Part shown: positions 1 through 12,000 of the stretch, piece by piece
Layout: every line of letters starts with the position of its first letter
Numbering within the stretch: the first letter of the stretch is position 1
DNA from: Flavobacterium psychrophilum
Lineage (GTDB): Bacteria; Bacteroidota; Bacteroidia; Flavobacteriales; Flavobacteriaceae
Length of the DNA stretch: 12,554 nucleotides
Direction: 5' to 3'
Assembly (NCBI GenBank): GCA_003243255.1
Contig: QFQM01000125.1
Span: 1-12,554, forward strand
The notes under the pieces: model-generated
Told to the model about the DNA's origin: nothing
Database searches by the model: none
Seen by the model: the letters and a program-made list of their open reading frames with translations, nothing else
Position numbers and translations under genes: made by a program

Positions 1-39
1 AAATCGCATTTCTCACTCAAGAGATAACAATGCAAAACC

Positions 40-86
40 ACAAAACAAAAACCGGGCAGCCAACAGCTGCCCGGTTTTTGTTTTGT
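40..86. terminator. Strong hairpin terminator, possibly bidirectional
   Basis: A perfect 21-bp inverted repeat (40-60 with 66-86) encloses a 5-base loop, CAACA. The inner stem is GC-rich (ACCGGGCAGC) and the outer stem has A-rich and T-rich arms, so a U-rich 3' side follows the GC core in either direction. This is the layout of an intrinsic terminator for whatever gene lies left of the window. The first 39 bases are too short to assign to a gene; one frame stops with TAA at 25-27, which could be the end of an upstream CDS, but nothing supports this further. Confidence 0.85.
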
Positions 87-264
87 AAGAGGTGAATTAA
101 AAGGACTAAACATACAGTCAATCATGTACTTGAGATGCGTTACAAAAATGTAATCTGAAGAAAAAAAGTTCAGGTTAAATGACATAAGCAATTGGTCATT
201 TTTAACTAAAATTTGTTTAATGTTTTTGTTGAGCCAATTCAATTATGTAATAATTTTATGGGTT
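87..264 (+). other. Leader region upstream of the VWA-AAA operon
   Basis: This AT-rich stretch of 178 bases lies between the upstream terminator and the VWA start. It should hold the operon promoter, but I cannot place a convincing Bacteroidota promoter (TTG, then about 19 bases, then TAnnTTTG). The nearest match is a TAAAATTTG string at 207-215, with one base too many between TA and TTTG and no properly spaced upstream TTG. A small inverted repeat, TTACA-AAAA-TGTAA, lies at 140-153. An in-frame ATG at 220 gives an alternative longer start for the VWA gene. Confidence 0.4.
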
Positions 265-1383
265 ATGGAAACAAATAACAAAAAAGGCTTCGTATTCAGG
301 CAGTATGAAGCTCCCTATGTGTCTCCGTTTGATAAACTTTTTGAAATCTTTACCGAACTTATTACCTATACTTCAGGTGATCTTGATGAAGCTCTTGATT
401 GGCTCAGACAGTTGGATAAAGAATATAAGCTTACCGACGAAAACTATACTATAGATGACTTTATAGAAGACCTTAAAAAGAAAGGTTATATAAAGGATGA
501 AACTAAGGATGATGGTTCGGGAGGGTTGAAGATTACAGCTAAAACCGAAAGGTCAATCAGGCAGCAGGCACTTAACCAGATTTTTGGAAACCTGAACAAA
601 AGCGGGGCAGGTAATCATAAAACAAAACATGCCGGCAGTGGCGACGAACATACAGGTGAATTCAGGGAATATCATTTTGGCGACGGCCTGGAAAGAATAG
701 CACTTACAGAAAGCTTAAAGAATGCACAGGTGAATAACGGTGTTGAAAGTTTTATGCTTACCGAGAATGATCTGATTGTAGAAGATTCCCATCACAAAGC
801 CCAGATGAGTACAGTCCTGATGATAGACATCAGTCATAGTATGATTTTGTATGGTGAGGATCGTATTACTCCTGCTAAAAAGGTCGCTATGGCACTGGCA
901 GAGCTTATAACAACCCGCTATCCTAAAGATACACTGGATATACTGGTGTTTGGCAATGATGCATGGCCAATCGCTATTAAAGATCTGCCATACCTGCAGG
1001 TAGGGCCTTTTCATACTAATACGGTTGCAGGACTTCAGCTTGCGATGGATATGTTACGCAGGAAACGTAATACTAACAAACAAATCTTTATGATTACAGA
1101 TGGTAAACCAAGCTGTATTAAAGAAAAAGATGGTAGTTATTATATGAACAGCAATGGTCTTGATGAATATATTGTTGACCAGTGTTACAACATGGCAGCC
1201 CAGGCACGGAAACTGCATATTCCCATAACCACTTTTATGATTGCCAACGACCCCTATCTTCAACGATTTGTAAACCATTTTACTGAAGCTAATCAGGGTA
1301 AAGCATTTTATACAGGACTGAAAGGGCTTGGTGAAATGATCTTTGAGGATTATGAAACCAACAGAAAAAAAAGAATCAAATAA
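265..1383 (+). CDS. VWA domain protein with intact MIDAS, partner of the adjacent AAA+ ATPase
   Basis: Predicted cytoplasmic protein of 372 residues. The N-terminal half (about 1-180) is charged and matches no domain I can name. Residues about 182-360 form a von Willebrand factor A domain with all three metal-site motifs: DISHS at 188-192, a Thr at 251 or 253 (HTNT), and ITDG with Asp279. In the family this site binds Mg2+ and mediates protein contacts. The start was chosen at 265 (METNNKK) because the 15 residues added by the in-frame ATG at 220 are a hydrophobic run unlike a family N-terminus; there is no clear Shine-Dalgarno to decide. An AAA+ ATPase gene follows after 20 bases, the arrangement of BchI/BchD-, RavA/ViaA- and MoxR/CoxE-like pairs, so a shared chaperone or remodelling role is inferred. 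The substrate is unknown. Nothing suggests actual magnesium chelation or chlorophyll synthesis. Confidence 0.88.
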   Translation: METNNKKGFVFRQYEAPYVSPFDKLFEIFTELITYTSGDLDEALDWLRQLDKEYKLTDENYTIDDFIEDLKKKGYIKDETKDDGSGGLKITAKTERSIRQQALNQIFGNLNKSGAGNHKTKHAGSGDEHTGEFREYHFGDGLERIALTESLKNAQVNNGVESFMLTENDLIVEDSHHKAQMSTVLMIDISHSMILYGEDRITPAKKVAMALAELITTRYPKDTLDILVFGNDAWPIAIKDLPYLQVGPFHTNTVAGLQLAMDMLRRKRNTNKQIFMITDGKPSCIKEKDGSYYMNSNGLDEYIVDQCYNMAAQARKLHIPITTFMIANDPYLQRFVNHFTEANQGKAFYTGLKGLGEMIFEDYETNRKKRIK

Positions 1384-1403
1384 GAACTTACAGAGAATAG
1401 ACG

Positions 1404-2870
1404 ATGAACATAGAAAAGATAAAAACATTTGGCGACCTAAAGAAAGCCGGATATAAAAGTATTAGCATTAAGGACGAATTAAGGAATAATCTCAGAATAA
1501 AAATAAGCAAAGGCCAAACCGTTTTTGAAGGGGTATGGGGGTTTGAGAATACTGTAATACCAGAACTGGAGCGTGCTATTTTATCACGACACAACATTAA
1601 CCTGTTAGGACTTCGAGGTCAGGCCAAGACCAGACTGGCAAGGCTTATGGTAAATCTGCTGGATGAGTATATTCCCTATGTGGAAGGTTCTGAGATCAAT
1701 GATGATCCGTTTAACCCAATTTCACGTTTTGCAAAATCGCTCATTGAAGAAAAAGGGGATGATACACCAATAAGCTGGCTGCATCGTAACGATCGTTTTT
1801 ATGAAAAACTTGCTACGCCCGATGTAACAGTTGCTGACCTGATAGGGGATATAGACCCTATTAAGGCAGCAAACCTTAAATTATCCTATGCTGATGACCG
1901 CGTTATCCATTTTGGAATGATACCACGTGCCAACCGTTGTATTTTTGTTATTAATGAGCTACCGGATCTTCAGGCAAGGATACAGGTTGCGCTGTTCAAT
2001 ATACTACAGGAAGGTGATATTCAGATTCGCGGCTTTAAAGTGCGAATGAACCTTGACCTTCAATTTATCTTTACAGCAAATCCAGAAGATTATACCAATA
2101 GGGGAAGCATAGTTACACCGCTAAAAGACCGTATAGGATCTCAAATACTAACACATTATCCTGAAACAGTTAAGATAGCAAGAACTATTACCGAACAGGA
2201 AGCAAACCTGGATGGCCGTCAGTCGGAGTTTATACATGTTCCATCTTTAGCAAAAGATTTACTGGAGCAAATAAGCTTTGAAGCCCGTGAAAGCGAGTTT
2301 ATTGATTATAAGAGCGGAGTGAGTGCAAGGATGAGTATCACAGCGTTTGAAAATCTTTTAAGTACTGCTGAAAGACGGGCATTGCGTTCGGGAGATGATA
2401 AAACTTCAGTCAGGCTGTCTGATTTTATGGGTGTTATTCCGGCAATAACCGGTAAGGTCGAACTTGTATATGAAGGAGAGCAGGAGGGAGCTGCTGTAGT
2501 AGCAGAGCATTTAATAAGTGAAGCTGTAAAAACACTATTTCCTGATTTATTTCCAAAAATTGAGAAACTTGAGAAGCAGAACGAAAAAGGTCCGTATCAG
2601 GAAGTAATAGACTGGTTCTTTAATGAAAGCGGTTTTGAACTGCCGGATGATGCATCTGACAAAGAATATAAAAAACTGCTGGATTCTATTATTCCGCTAA
2701 AGCAGCTTGTACAGAAATACCAGCCGGACGCCGCAAAAGAAGATCAATACTTTTTAAAAGAGTTTATTCTTTGGGGATTATCAGAATTTAAGAAGTTAAG
2801 CAAAGACCGTTATACTGAAGGCTACCAATTTAAAGATTTGTATGGTAGTTACATCAGTAAGAACTTATAA
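1404..2870 (+). CDS. AAA+ ATPase of the MoxR / magnesium-chelatase ChlI class
   Basis: A 488-residue predicted cytoplasmic ATPase. The P-loop is GLRGQAKT (69-76), with Ala where most Walker A motifs have the last Gly. A GDIDP motif (148-152) and the IPRANRCIFVINELPDL segment align with the ChlI-type core, but Walker B ends Asn184-Glu185 instead of Asp-Glu. Sensor 1 is FIFTAN (Asn226) and a likely arginine finger is Arg243 in LKDRIG. The C-terminal part (about 290-488) is helical lid plus an extension. The intact Glu and Lys suggest ATP hydrolysis is retained. From memory the NE and GQ(A/G)KT forms recur in this subfamily, so they are probably family traits rather than decay; this needs an alignment. 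It is translated 20 bases after the VWA gene with no terminator between, so the two are one operon. Automatic annotation often labels this group 'magnesium chelatase' or 'sigma-54 interacting', neither of which is supported here. Confidence 0.88.
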   Translation: MNIEKIKTFGDLKKAGYKSISIKDELRNNLRIKISKGQTVFEGVWGFENTVIPELERAILSRHNINLLGLRGQAKTRLARLMVNLLDEYIPYVEGSEINDDPFNPISRFAKSLIEEKGDDTPISWLHRNDRFYEKLATPDVTVADLIGDIDPIKAANLKLSYADDRVIHFGMIPRANRCIFVINELPDLQARIQVALFNILQEGDIQIRGFKVRMNLDLQFIFTANPEDYTNRGSIVTPLKDRIGSQILTHYPETVKIARTITEQEANLDGRQSEFIHVPSLAKDLLEQISFEARESEFIDYKSGVSARMSITAFENLLSTAERRALRSGDDKTSVRLSDFMGVIPAITGKVELVYEGEQEGAAVVAEHLISEAVKTLFPDLFPKIEKLEKQNEKGPYQEVIDWFFNESGFELPDDASDKEYKKLLDSIIPLKQLVQKYQPDAAKEDQYFLKEFILWGLSEFKKLSKDRYTEGYQFKDLYGSYISKNL

Positions 2871-2875
2871 GTTAA

Positions 2876-2903
2876 AAAAAATCCCGGTTATCCGGGATTT
2901 TTT
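2876..2903. terminator. Intrinsic terminator after the VWA-AAA operon
   Basis: A 12-bp perfect stem (2876-2887 with 2892-2903) has a CCCGG core and a 4-base TTAT loop, flanked by A runs on the left and T runs on the right. It starts five bases after the ATPase stop. The symmetric A/T flanks mean it could also stop leftward transcripts from the minus-strand genes, as expected between convergent units. Confidence 0.9.
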
Positions 2904-3001
2904 ATTTAAGTGCTTCTATCAGTTTTTAAAGAGTAAACATTAATAAGATCACCATAGAAAGATTACCATAGATGATGGGTTTATTTTAATAAAGAGATGA
3001 T
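2904..3001. other. AT-rich intergenic region between convergent units
   Basis: I see no gene in these 98 bases. There are two copies of ACCATAGA (near 2951 and 2973) and a repeated TTTATTTTA (near 2980 and 3001), both short enough to be chance in AT-rich DNA. On the minus strand a 7-codon open stretch (KLIEALK, stop at 2902-2904) lies out of frame with the GH130-like fragment next to it. Confidence 0.5.
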
Positions 3002-3202
3002 TTATTTTAGTGAAAAACTTGCTCCGCAGATGACTTCATCTGCGGGACCATAATAAATAGTTACTGTATCACCATTTACGATATGCCCATTAGTAAATAC
3101 TACATACCCAAAGAAACCTGTAAGTTCATAGTTTTCGGAAGGATTTTCAGGAAACCGTTTTGCAATATCTTTCATATTCTTTTGATGTTTCTTATATAGC
3201 AA
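3002..3202 (-). pseudogene. Remnant of a GH130 family glycoside phosphorylase/hydrolase (C-terminal end)
   Basis: An open frame of 66 codons reads ...YELTGFFGYVVFTNGH, then VNGDTVTIYYGPADEVICGA and ends FSLK. This closely resembles the last blade of GH130 beta-mannoside phosphorylases/mannosidases, whose C-termini carry a GFFGNVVFTNG...DGDT...YYGA.D.VI.A.FS pattern. Full GH130 proteins are about 300-390 residues, so roughly 80% of the gene is missing. The frame has no ATG: the only possible start is TTG at 3200-3202, and upstream it meets an in-frame stop at 3224-3226. No other GH130 segment is recognisable around it. The usual Asn of GNVVF is Tyr here, consistent with relaxed constraint. It is probably not a functional enzyme. 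The family call comes from remembered motif similarity, not a search; expression as a small protein cannot be excluded. Confidence 0.6.
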
Positions 3203-3256
3203 ATGTTCGGTTATTATTTGACTTTAGGTAATAAATTTTATATAAACTTTTTAATT

Positions 3257-3293
3257 AAAAAACCCATTTCAAACAATTGGTTTAAAACGGGTT
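3257..3293 (-). terminator. Intrinsic terminator of katG
   Basis: Read on the minus strand, AACCCGTTTTAAAC (3280-3293) pairs with GTTTGAAATGGGTT (3261-3274) over 14 positions including two G-U pairs, around a 5-base loop, followed by a T run (complement of 3257-3262). It lies 24 bases beyond the katG stop. The G-U pairs exist only in the minus-strand RNA; the plus-strand RNA would have A-C mismatches, so it is directional for katG. Confidence 0.8.
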
Positions 3294-3316
3294 ATATTAT
3301 CTGTGTTAAATTAGTA

Positions 3317-5785
<2,469 letters not shown>

Positions 5786-5823
5786 AAAAAGGGTTGCCTC
5801 AAATTTGAGACAACCCCTTTTTT
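5786..5823 (-). terminator. Intrinsic terminator of the large adhesin gene
   Basis: On the minus strand, AAAAAGGGGTTGTCTCAAA pairs with TTTGAGGCAACCCTTTTT, with one G-U pair and one bulged G; the AAATTT at the centre forms the small loop. A T-rich run follows. In the plus-strand RNA the G-U becomes a C-A mismatch, which supports the minus direction. It lies 20 bases after the stop at 5843-5845, so the gene is transcriptionally separated from katG downstream. Confidence 0.85.
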
Positions 5824-5842
5824 AATTAGGATAAATAAATAT

Positions 5843-6096
5843 CTATTCCTGTCTGTTGATGTAAACCCATCCGGTTAACGTTTCACCGTTATTACGTTCA
5901 ACCATATAGAAGTAAGTTCCTGAAGGCAGTTCGTTACCTTTATCATCTTTACCAACCCATTCGTTAGTATAGTTTGATTTACTGTATAGTTGTTGTCCGT
6001 ATCGGTTAAAGATTTCAAGTTTTTTAACACCAAGAGCTGTTAAATCAAACTCGTCATTGCTACCGTCACCATTTGGAGAAATACCTCGCGGAATCA
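5843..6096 (-). other. T9SS type B C-terminal sorting domain (gliding-motility-associated, CHU_C-like)
   Basis: The last 84 residues run from MIPRGISPNGDGSNDEF through KKLEIFNRYGQQLYS, NEWVGKDDKGNELPSGTYFY and end GWVYINRQE. The hallmarks are P.G.SPNGDG.ND.F, (I/V)FNR.G..(V/L)(Y/F), W.G.d..G..lP.GTYFY and G.v.I.R. This is the type B signal, as in the Flavobacterium SprB adhesin, which the T9SS recognises for crossing the outer membrane. In F. johnsoniae type B cargo depends on a SprF-like partner. Confidence 0.95.
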
Positions 6097-9000
6097 TACA
6101 TGATGTGCTTATTACCTCAAAAATGTCTGTGTTCACACATCCGGATTCTGTTGTAACAGTCACTGTGTATTCTCCGGCTTTTGGAGGATTTATTTTCTGA
6201 CCTGTAGAAGTGAATCCATCAGGACCTTCCCATGCATAAGTTGCGTGGTCAGTATCAAATGATCCGTCAATATCAACTACTTCCAGAGAGTATACATTTA
6301 ATTCACATACATCTACAAATGTAAATTCAGGTGTAGCTGTGATAGTTATATCAAAGAAGTTCTCGTCTGAACAAGCTGTATTAGCTGTTGAAACAGCATA
6401 AACATACAGGCGTTGTGAAGTTGTGATAGTTTCACCTGCACTTAATATTGTTCCTGTACCGTTTTCGCCAGTGTAGTAATTGTTTCCTTCGCTTAGAGGA
6501 AGAAGTAAATAGCTATCACAAGCAGTTACATCAGCAGGAGCATCAGCAACCGGCATAGGCACAACAGTAACATTTGTCTCTTTAGTGTCGTTACAAGCTC
6601 CTTTTGATACCGTTATGGCATATGTACCACCTGTAGTCACAGTTATAGAACCAGTTGTTTCAGCAATTGCATTCCCATCAAGTGTCCATGTATATGTTGC
6701 AGATGAAAGATCTTCACCTGCATCCGGTGTAACAGCAATAATTGCTGATGAACCTTCACAGATCGACTGATCAGCGGTAACAGTGAATTTTGGAGGATTG
6801 TTAGAAATAATTGTTTCATAAGAGAATACTTTGAAGCATGGTTGTCCTGTCCTCATAACTCTTACCCAAACAGTAGCTGTTTCGTTTGTAACAAAATTAG
6901 TTGGGATATTGTTAGTACCACCAGCTGCAGCATCTGCCTCAGTTGTATAATAGGTATAAGTGTATTCCGGATTTAATGGGGCTAATGCCTCATTAAGATC
7001 AAAAGTTACATCTTCTCCATTACCACAGCTAGTTAGATCTTGAGGGTTTGCATCAATAATTTCCTGCTGAACTCTTATCGCAAAATCACTTTCCCTTACG
7101 ATAGTGTTTCCATTACATAACTGGTAAGATGCACGTGCTGTCATTGTAGTTACACCACCCTGAAGCGCACATACCTGAATGTCTTTATCAGTACTGTAAG
7201 GTTCCCCATCTTTAAACCACTCAAAAGTAGCTGTTGGATCTCCGTTTGGAGTGAATCTCCAAGCTTCTTCAGAAGCAGACCAATCACCTGTGTTTCTTCC
7301 CGGAGGAGTGAAACCTACAGTTCCTTCTGCATTTTGTACACCAATAAGACCTACACCACCTTGCCAAGAAATACAAGGTACTCTTCTCTTAACATAAACT
7401 TCGATGATGTTAGTGATCTCATAGATTACGATCTGTGAACTCTGAGGACCTACTTCCTGATCTTCAGGACTGTCTGTACTACAGTTAAACTGTGCAAGCT
7501 CATTAAAGCTAACAACAAATGCACGACAAGGGTAATTACCTAATACCTGGTAGTTGATGTTAGGGTTATCCCATGTATTGTTAGCAGGATCAGGGTTTGT
7601 ATCCTGATAAACACCATATATAGCATTCTTTTGTGGGAATGCAGTATTAGGTATTGTGTCGCTAAATGCCCAACCGCTACCACCTCCTGCAGGCTGATCT
7701 GCATTGAAGCTTACGATACCGTTAGATCCTACCTGAGCAGCGTTATAAACGTCACCCATGAAACAGAATTCGAACGGAAGTACAACTCTAGGACCCCAGA
7801 TATCATCGACATCGATAGGTAGTGGAGTACCTCCAAGTGTGGGGAATGGCTGTACATAAGGAATGCCTTCTACTTCATACGAAGTTGTTTGTGCAGCACC
7901 TTCATAATAAGTAGCGCTAAAGTTTACACATAATTCCTCATCAGGACATATTACATATTCTGTATCAGGAGCAATAACATTAAGTTCATCATCTACAACT
8001 GTTACATCAGCACAAGCCGGTGGTGTAAATATTGAGAACCTAAGCGCACCTGACCAGAAACTCTTATCATCCGGACCACAAATAGCCCTTACATAATATT
8101 CGTATAGAGCGCCGGCAGGAACGTCAGCCAGTACATATTCCGGTTCGTCTACAATTACGCTTGTAACTGGTGTATTAGAAGGGTATGATCCACCTTGTGG
8201 TTGTATAACAACTTCCCATTGTGTTTCAGTACCACCCGGAGTCCAGCTAAGCTGTGTAGTACCCGGAGCATTTACAACGCTTTCGCTCACAAGGTTAGTC
8301 GGCTGAGGACAAGTGATTGCAGAACAGTATGGCATACCTTCATAAATAACGGTTGTTTTCTCAGACTCTCCTGATCCGACAACTTTGTTAAATACGGTTT
8401 GCCCATTAAAGTTGTTCACGATTGATAGTCCGATACCGCCCCAACCTCCTTCGTTCCATAGTACCTGATATGGTATACCTGTACATAAAGGTATTGTAAC
8501 GGTTATAGGTCCTGCACCGTCTGTAAATGTTTCACCAATTGTTGCTACATTTATTCCACCCTGGATGATGCTCACAGTATTACCATTCCATCCGAAGCCT
8601 TCGCTTGTCATGATGAAATCATAAGAACACTGATCTACAACTTCACAAACATTTGTGTGGAATCTGTAAGGGCCACTCCAACGGCTCTTATCGCCAGGGC
8701 CACAAATAGATCTAACATAGAAGTCATAATAAGTAGATGGATTTAAACCATCGTATGGGAATCCATTAGTTGGTGCCGGAGTACCTACGGTATTTGTACC
8801 TGGTATAGCTCCACCCTGAGGCACTACATAAACTTCCCATTCTGTTGCTGTTCCAACTTCAGTCCAGTTAAGAGTAACTTCAGTCATTCCTGCATCAGTA
8901 ACATTCAGGTCTGTAGGTCTTGGACAAGTAAGAACTTTTGCTTCTACATTGTCAACAGCGGCAGGAGTTTCACCACCATTCCATGCATTGTTTTCCCACT

Positions 9001-12000
9001 GGAATACAAAACGCTGTGTTGTTCCTGCCTGAGCAGGAGTAATAGGTACAACATAAGCTTCATTTTTCCAGCTTGGGTTACTTGAAAGATTTTCAGTAGT
9101 TATCTGTACACCATCTGCATCTGTGATAACATTACCTTCAACAGGAAGGTAGCTTAATGGAACCATCCATACAGAAAGGTAATCACCTCCCCATTGTTCA
9201 CCAATACTTTTCCAGTCGAAAGTGAAATCAAGATCTGTTGTACCAGCAGGTATAATAATATCCCTGTATGCGTGTACAATTGATGCCTGATCGTTGGTAT
9301 ACGCATTGGTTACACCATTATCATTACTGATATAAACAGATTGAGAAGGGCTATTGAATGTAGCTCCGCCTACAACCCATTTGTTAGGTGTCTCTAAACC
9401 GATAAATGTATAATTCGCATTTGTTCCATCAAAGTTCTCCGCATAAGGAAGAGCTGCCGGAATCTGAGGCGTATTAAAGTTATTACCGCCTACCCAGAAA
9501 CTATTACCGTCTGCAGCACCACAATTACTTCTGATCCAGATAAAATAATTGGTATTAGCAGGTAGTCCTGTTATAGTAAGCGAGGTTGAAGTTAAACCAG
9601 TACCTGTAGGGGTAGTACCTGCTATCGGAGGAACAGGGCTGGTAGTAAGATAGTATTCATAGCTGTCAGGAGCATCATTAGGAGCCGTCCACGTAAATGT
9701 AACACTATTCTCATCAATAGATTGTAAAACTACATCTGTTGGAGCAGAACAAGTGATTACAGAGAAACCAACGTTATCAACTGCTGCAGGAATAGTTCCG
9801 CTGCTCCAGTTGTTTTCCCATTCAAAGATTACTCTCACAATATTGCCATTCCATGATGATGGTATATCAACAACATTATTAGCTGTTTTCCATACATTGT
9901 TGTTGTATAGAGGATCGCCAACTGTTATCACATCTGGATTATTACCTGCAGACTCTCCTGCGGTTGGACCAAATGTTATTGGGGCAACATACACACGTAA
10001 AACGTCAGATCCCCATTCTACACCAACACTTTTCCAGTCAAAATTAAGAAGGACCTGACCTGAAGTAATTGTAGCAGGAAGCTGAATATCTCTGTACGCA
10101 TGAACTATACTAAGTCCATTATCTCCGTTATAAGAGTTTGTAACTCCACCGTCTTCAGTTACATATAAAGACTGTGTAGGGCTATTGCTTGTTGCTGTAC
10201 CCACAACCCATTCGTTATCATTTGATGTATTGAATGAATAATTAGGTGCTGCTCCGTCAAAATTCTCTGCATACGGCATTGTAGCAGGGGTTTGAGGGGT
10301 AACAAATTTAAGAGGCCCTAACCAGAAACTCTTACCGTCTACACCACAATCACTTCTAACCCAGAAATTGTAATTTGTAGAAACAGCTAATCCCGGAATG
10401 GTTATAGTTGTGTCTGTAGTATCACCTGTAGGTGTTGTCGTAGCAACAGGAGATGTAGCATCTGTTGAAATATAATAATCATATAATCCAGGAGCAGAAA
10501 GCGGTTCTGTCCATGATATTGTAGCAGAATCTACAGTAAGTCCGTCCAAAGCAAGATCGCTAGGAGCAGGACATGTAATTACAGAAAGGCCAACGTTGTC
10601 TATAGCAGCAGGAATTGTTCCGCCACCCCAACTGTTTCTCCATTCAAATATTACCCTTCTTACAGTACCATTCCAGTCTGTAGGGACATCAATTACATTG
10701 TTAGCAGTTATCCATTGATCATTATCAAAATAATCAGGTCCTGATTTTACAATATCACCTCCCTCATTAATTTCTTCTCCAACTGTTGGAGAGAATGTTA
10801 CAGGGGCAATATAAACTTTCATTAAATCACTTCCCCATTCTACACCAAGGCTTTTCCAGTCAAAGTTCAGAAGTATCTGTCCTGACGGGATATTAGCAGG
10901 AAGCTGAATGTCTCTGTATGCATGAACTACAGTAAAGTTAAAAGAATCATAACCATATGTTGTTCCGTCGTTGCTTATATATAGAGACTGTGTTGGGCTA
11001 CTGCTGGTTGAAGTACCCACAATCCATTTATTAGGAGCTGTTCCGTTTGATAGCGTAAAATTATGTGCACCTGCATCAAAATTTTGAGCATAAGGCATAT
11101 CAGCAGGAATCTGTGGAGTAATAAAGCTTACAGGGCCAGTCCAGAAACTCATGTCAGTGTCACTACAGTGCGATCTTACCCACACAAAATAATTAGCTGC
11201 TGTAACCAGTGGTGTAATTGTAGCTGTAGTTTGTGTTCCTGGTACTGTTTGTGTTGGCGTTGTACCAGCTGAAGGAGCTGTAGGCGTTTGCGATACATAA
11301 ATATCATATGTTGCCGGAATAACAGATGGTGCTGTCCAAGCAATCTCTGCTTGTGTAACATTAAGGTCATCTATCGTGATATCCGAAGGTTGAGGACATG
11401 TTACAACTTTAAATACGATATCATCTATAGCTGCCGGAGGCATTGAGCCAACACTTCCATCATTAGTCCATTCAAACACAAGTTTTACAAGTGTTCCACC
11501 CCAACTTGCAGGAGGGGAGATGACAGTGTTAGATGTTTGCCAGTTTGTCTGAAGGTTACGTCTTTCACCAACTCTGATACCATCACTATCACTTATAGCG
11601 GTACCAGGCGTAGGTGTGAATGAATCAGGGACTAACCAAACATTTATAAAATCACAACAAGACTCTCCAAAAGCTTTCCATTGGAAAGAAAGACTTAATT
11701 GATCTACAGGATTAGGTAGTATCACAGTCTTGTATGCATGAACAATTGATGTTGCTGAATCAGAATATCCATTTGTTACACCATTATCATTAGATATATA
11801 AAGTGATTTATTTGGGCTGAAGTTTGTAGCCGTACCTATTCTCCATTGGTTGATTTGAGTCCCGTTTGCAAGTGTAAAACCAGCTTCAGCGCCGTCAAAA
11901 TTCTGAGTATAATCTAAAGGTGTTGCTACCTGGCTGGTTGAGAAAAAGTATGGACCTGCCCAAATACTGTAGTTACCTCCACCACAGTTTTCTCTTACAT

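Noticed and set aside
715..1428. Two minus-strand frames (99 and 124 codons) opposite the VWA gene
   Set aside because: They are antisense to a clear VWA/MIDAS coding sequence and are Cys/Phe/Ile-rich without domains, as expected for shadow frames.
2902..2928. KLIEALK-stop stretch as the displaced true end of the GH130-like fragment
   Set aside because: It is only seven codons, preceded by a stop and out of frame with 3002-3202; the resemblance is too short to use.
2951..2980. Two ACCATAGA copies as a regulatory or mobile-element repeat
   Set aside because: Two 8-base copies in AT-rich intergenic DNA are compatible with chance, and there are no target-site duplications or flanking inverted repeats.
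9753..10058. 101-codon plus-strand open frame inside the adhesin
   Set aside because: It lies wholly within the repeat array on the opposite strand, has no recognisable domain and reflects the composition of the Fn3/jelly-roll units.
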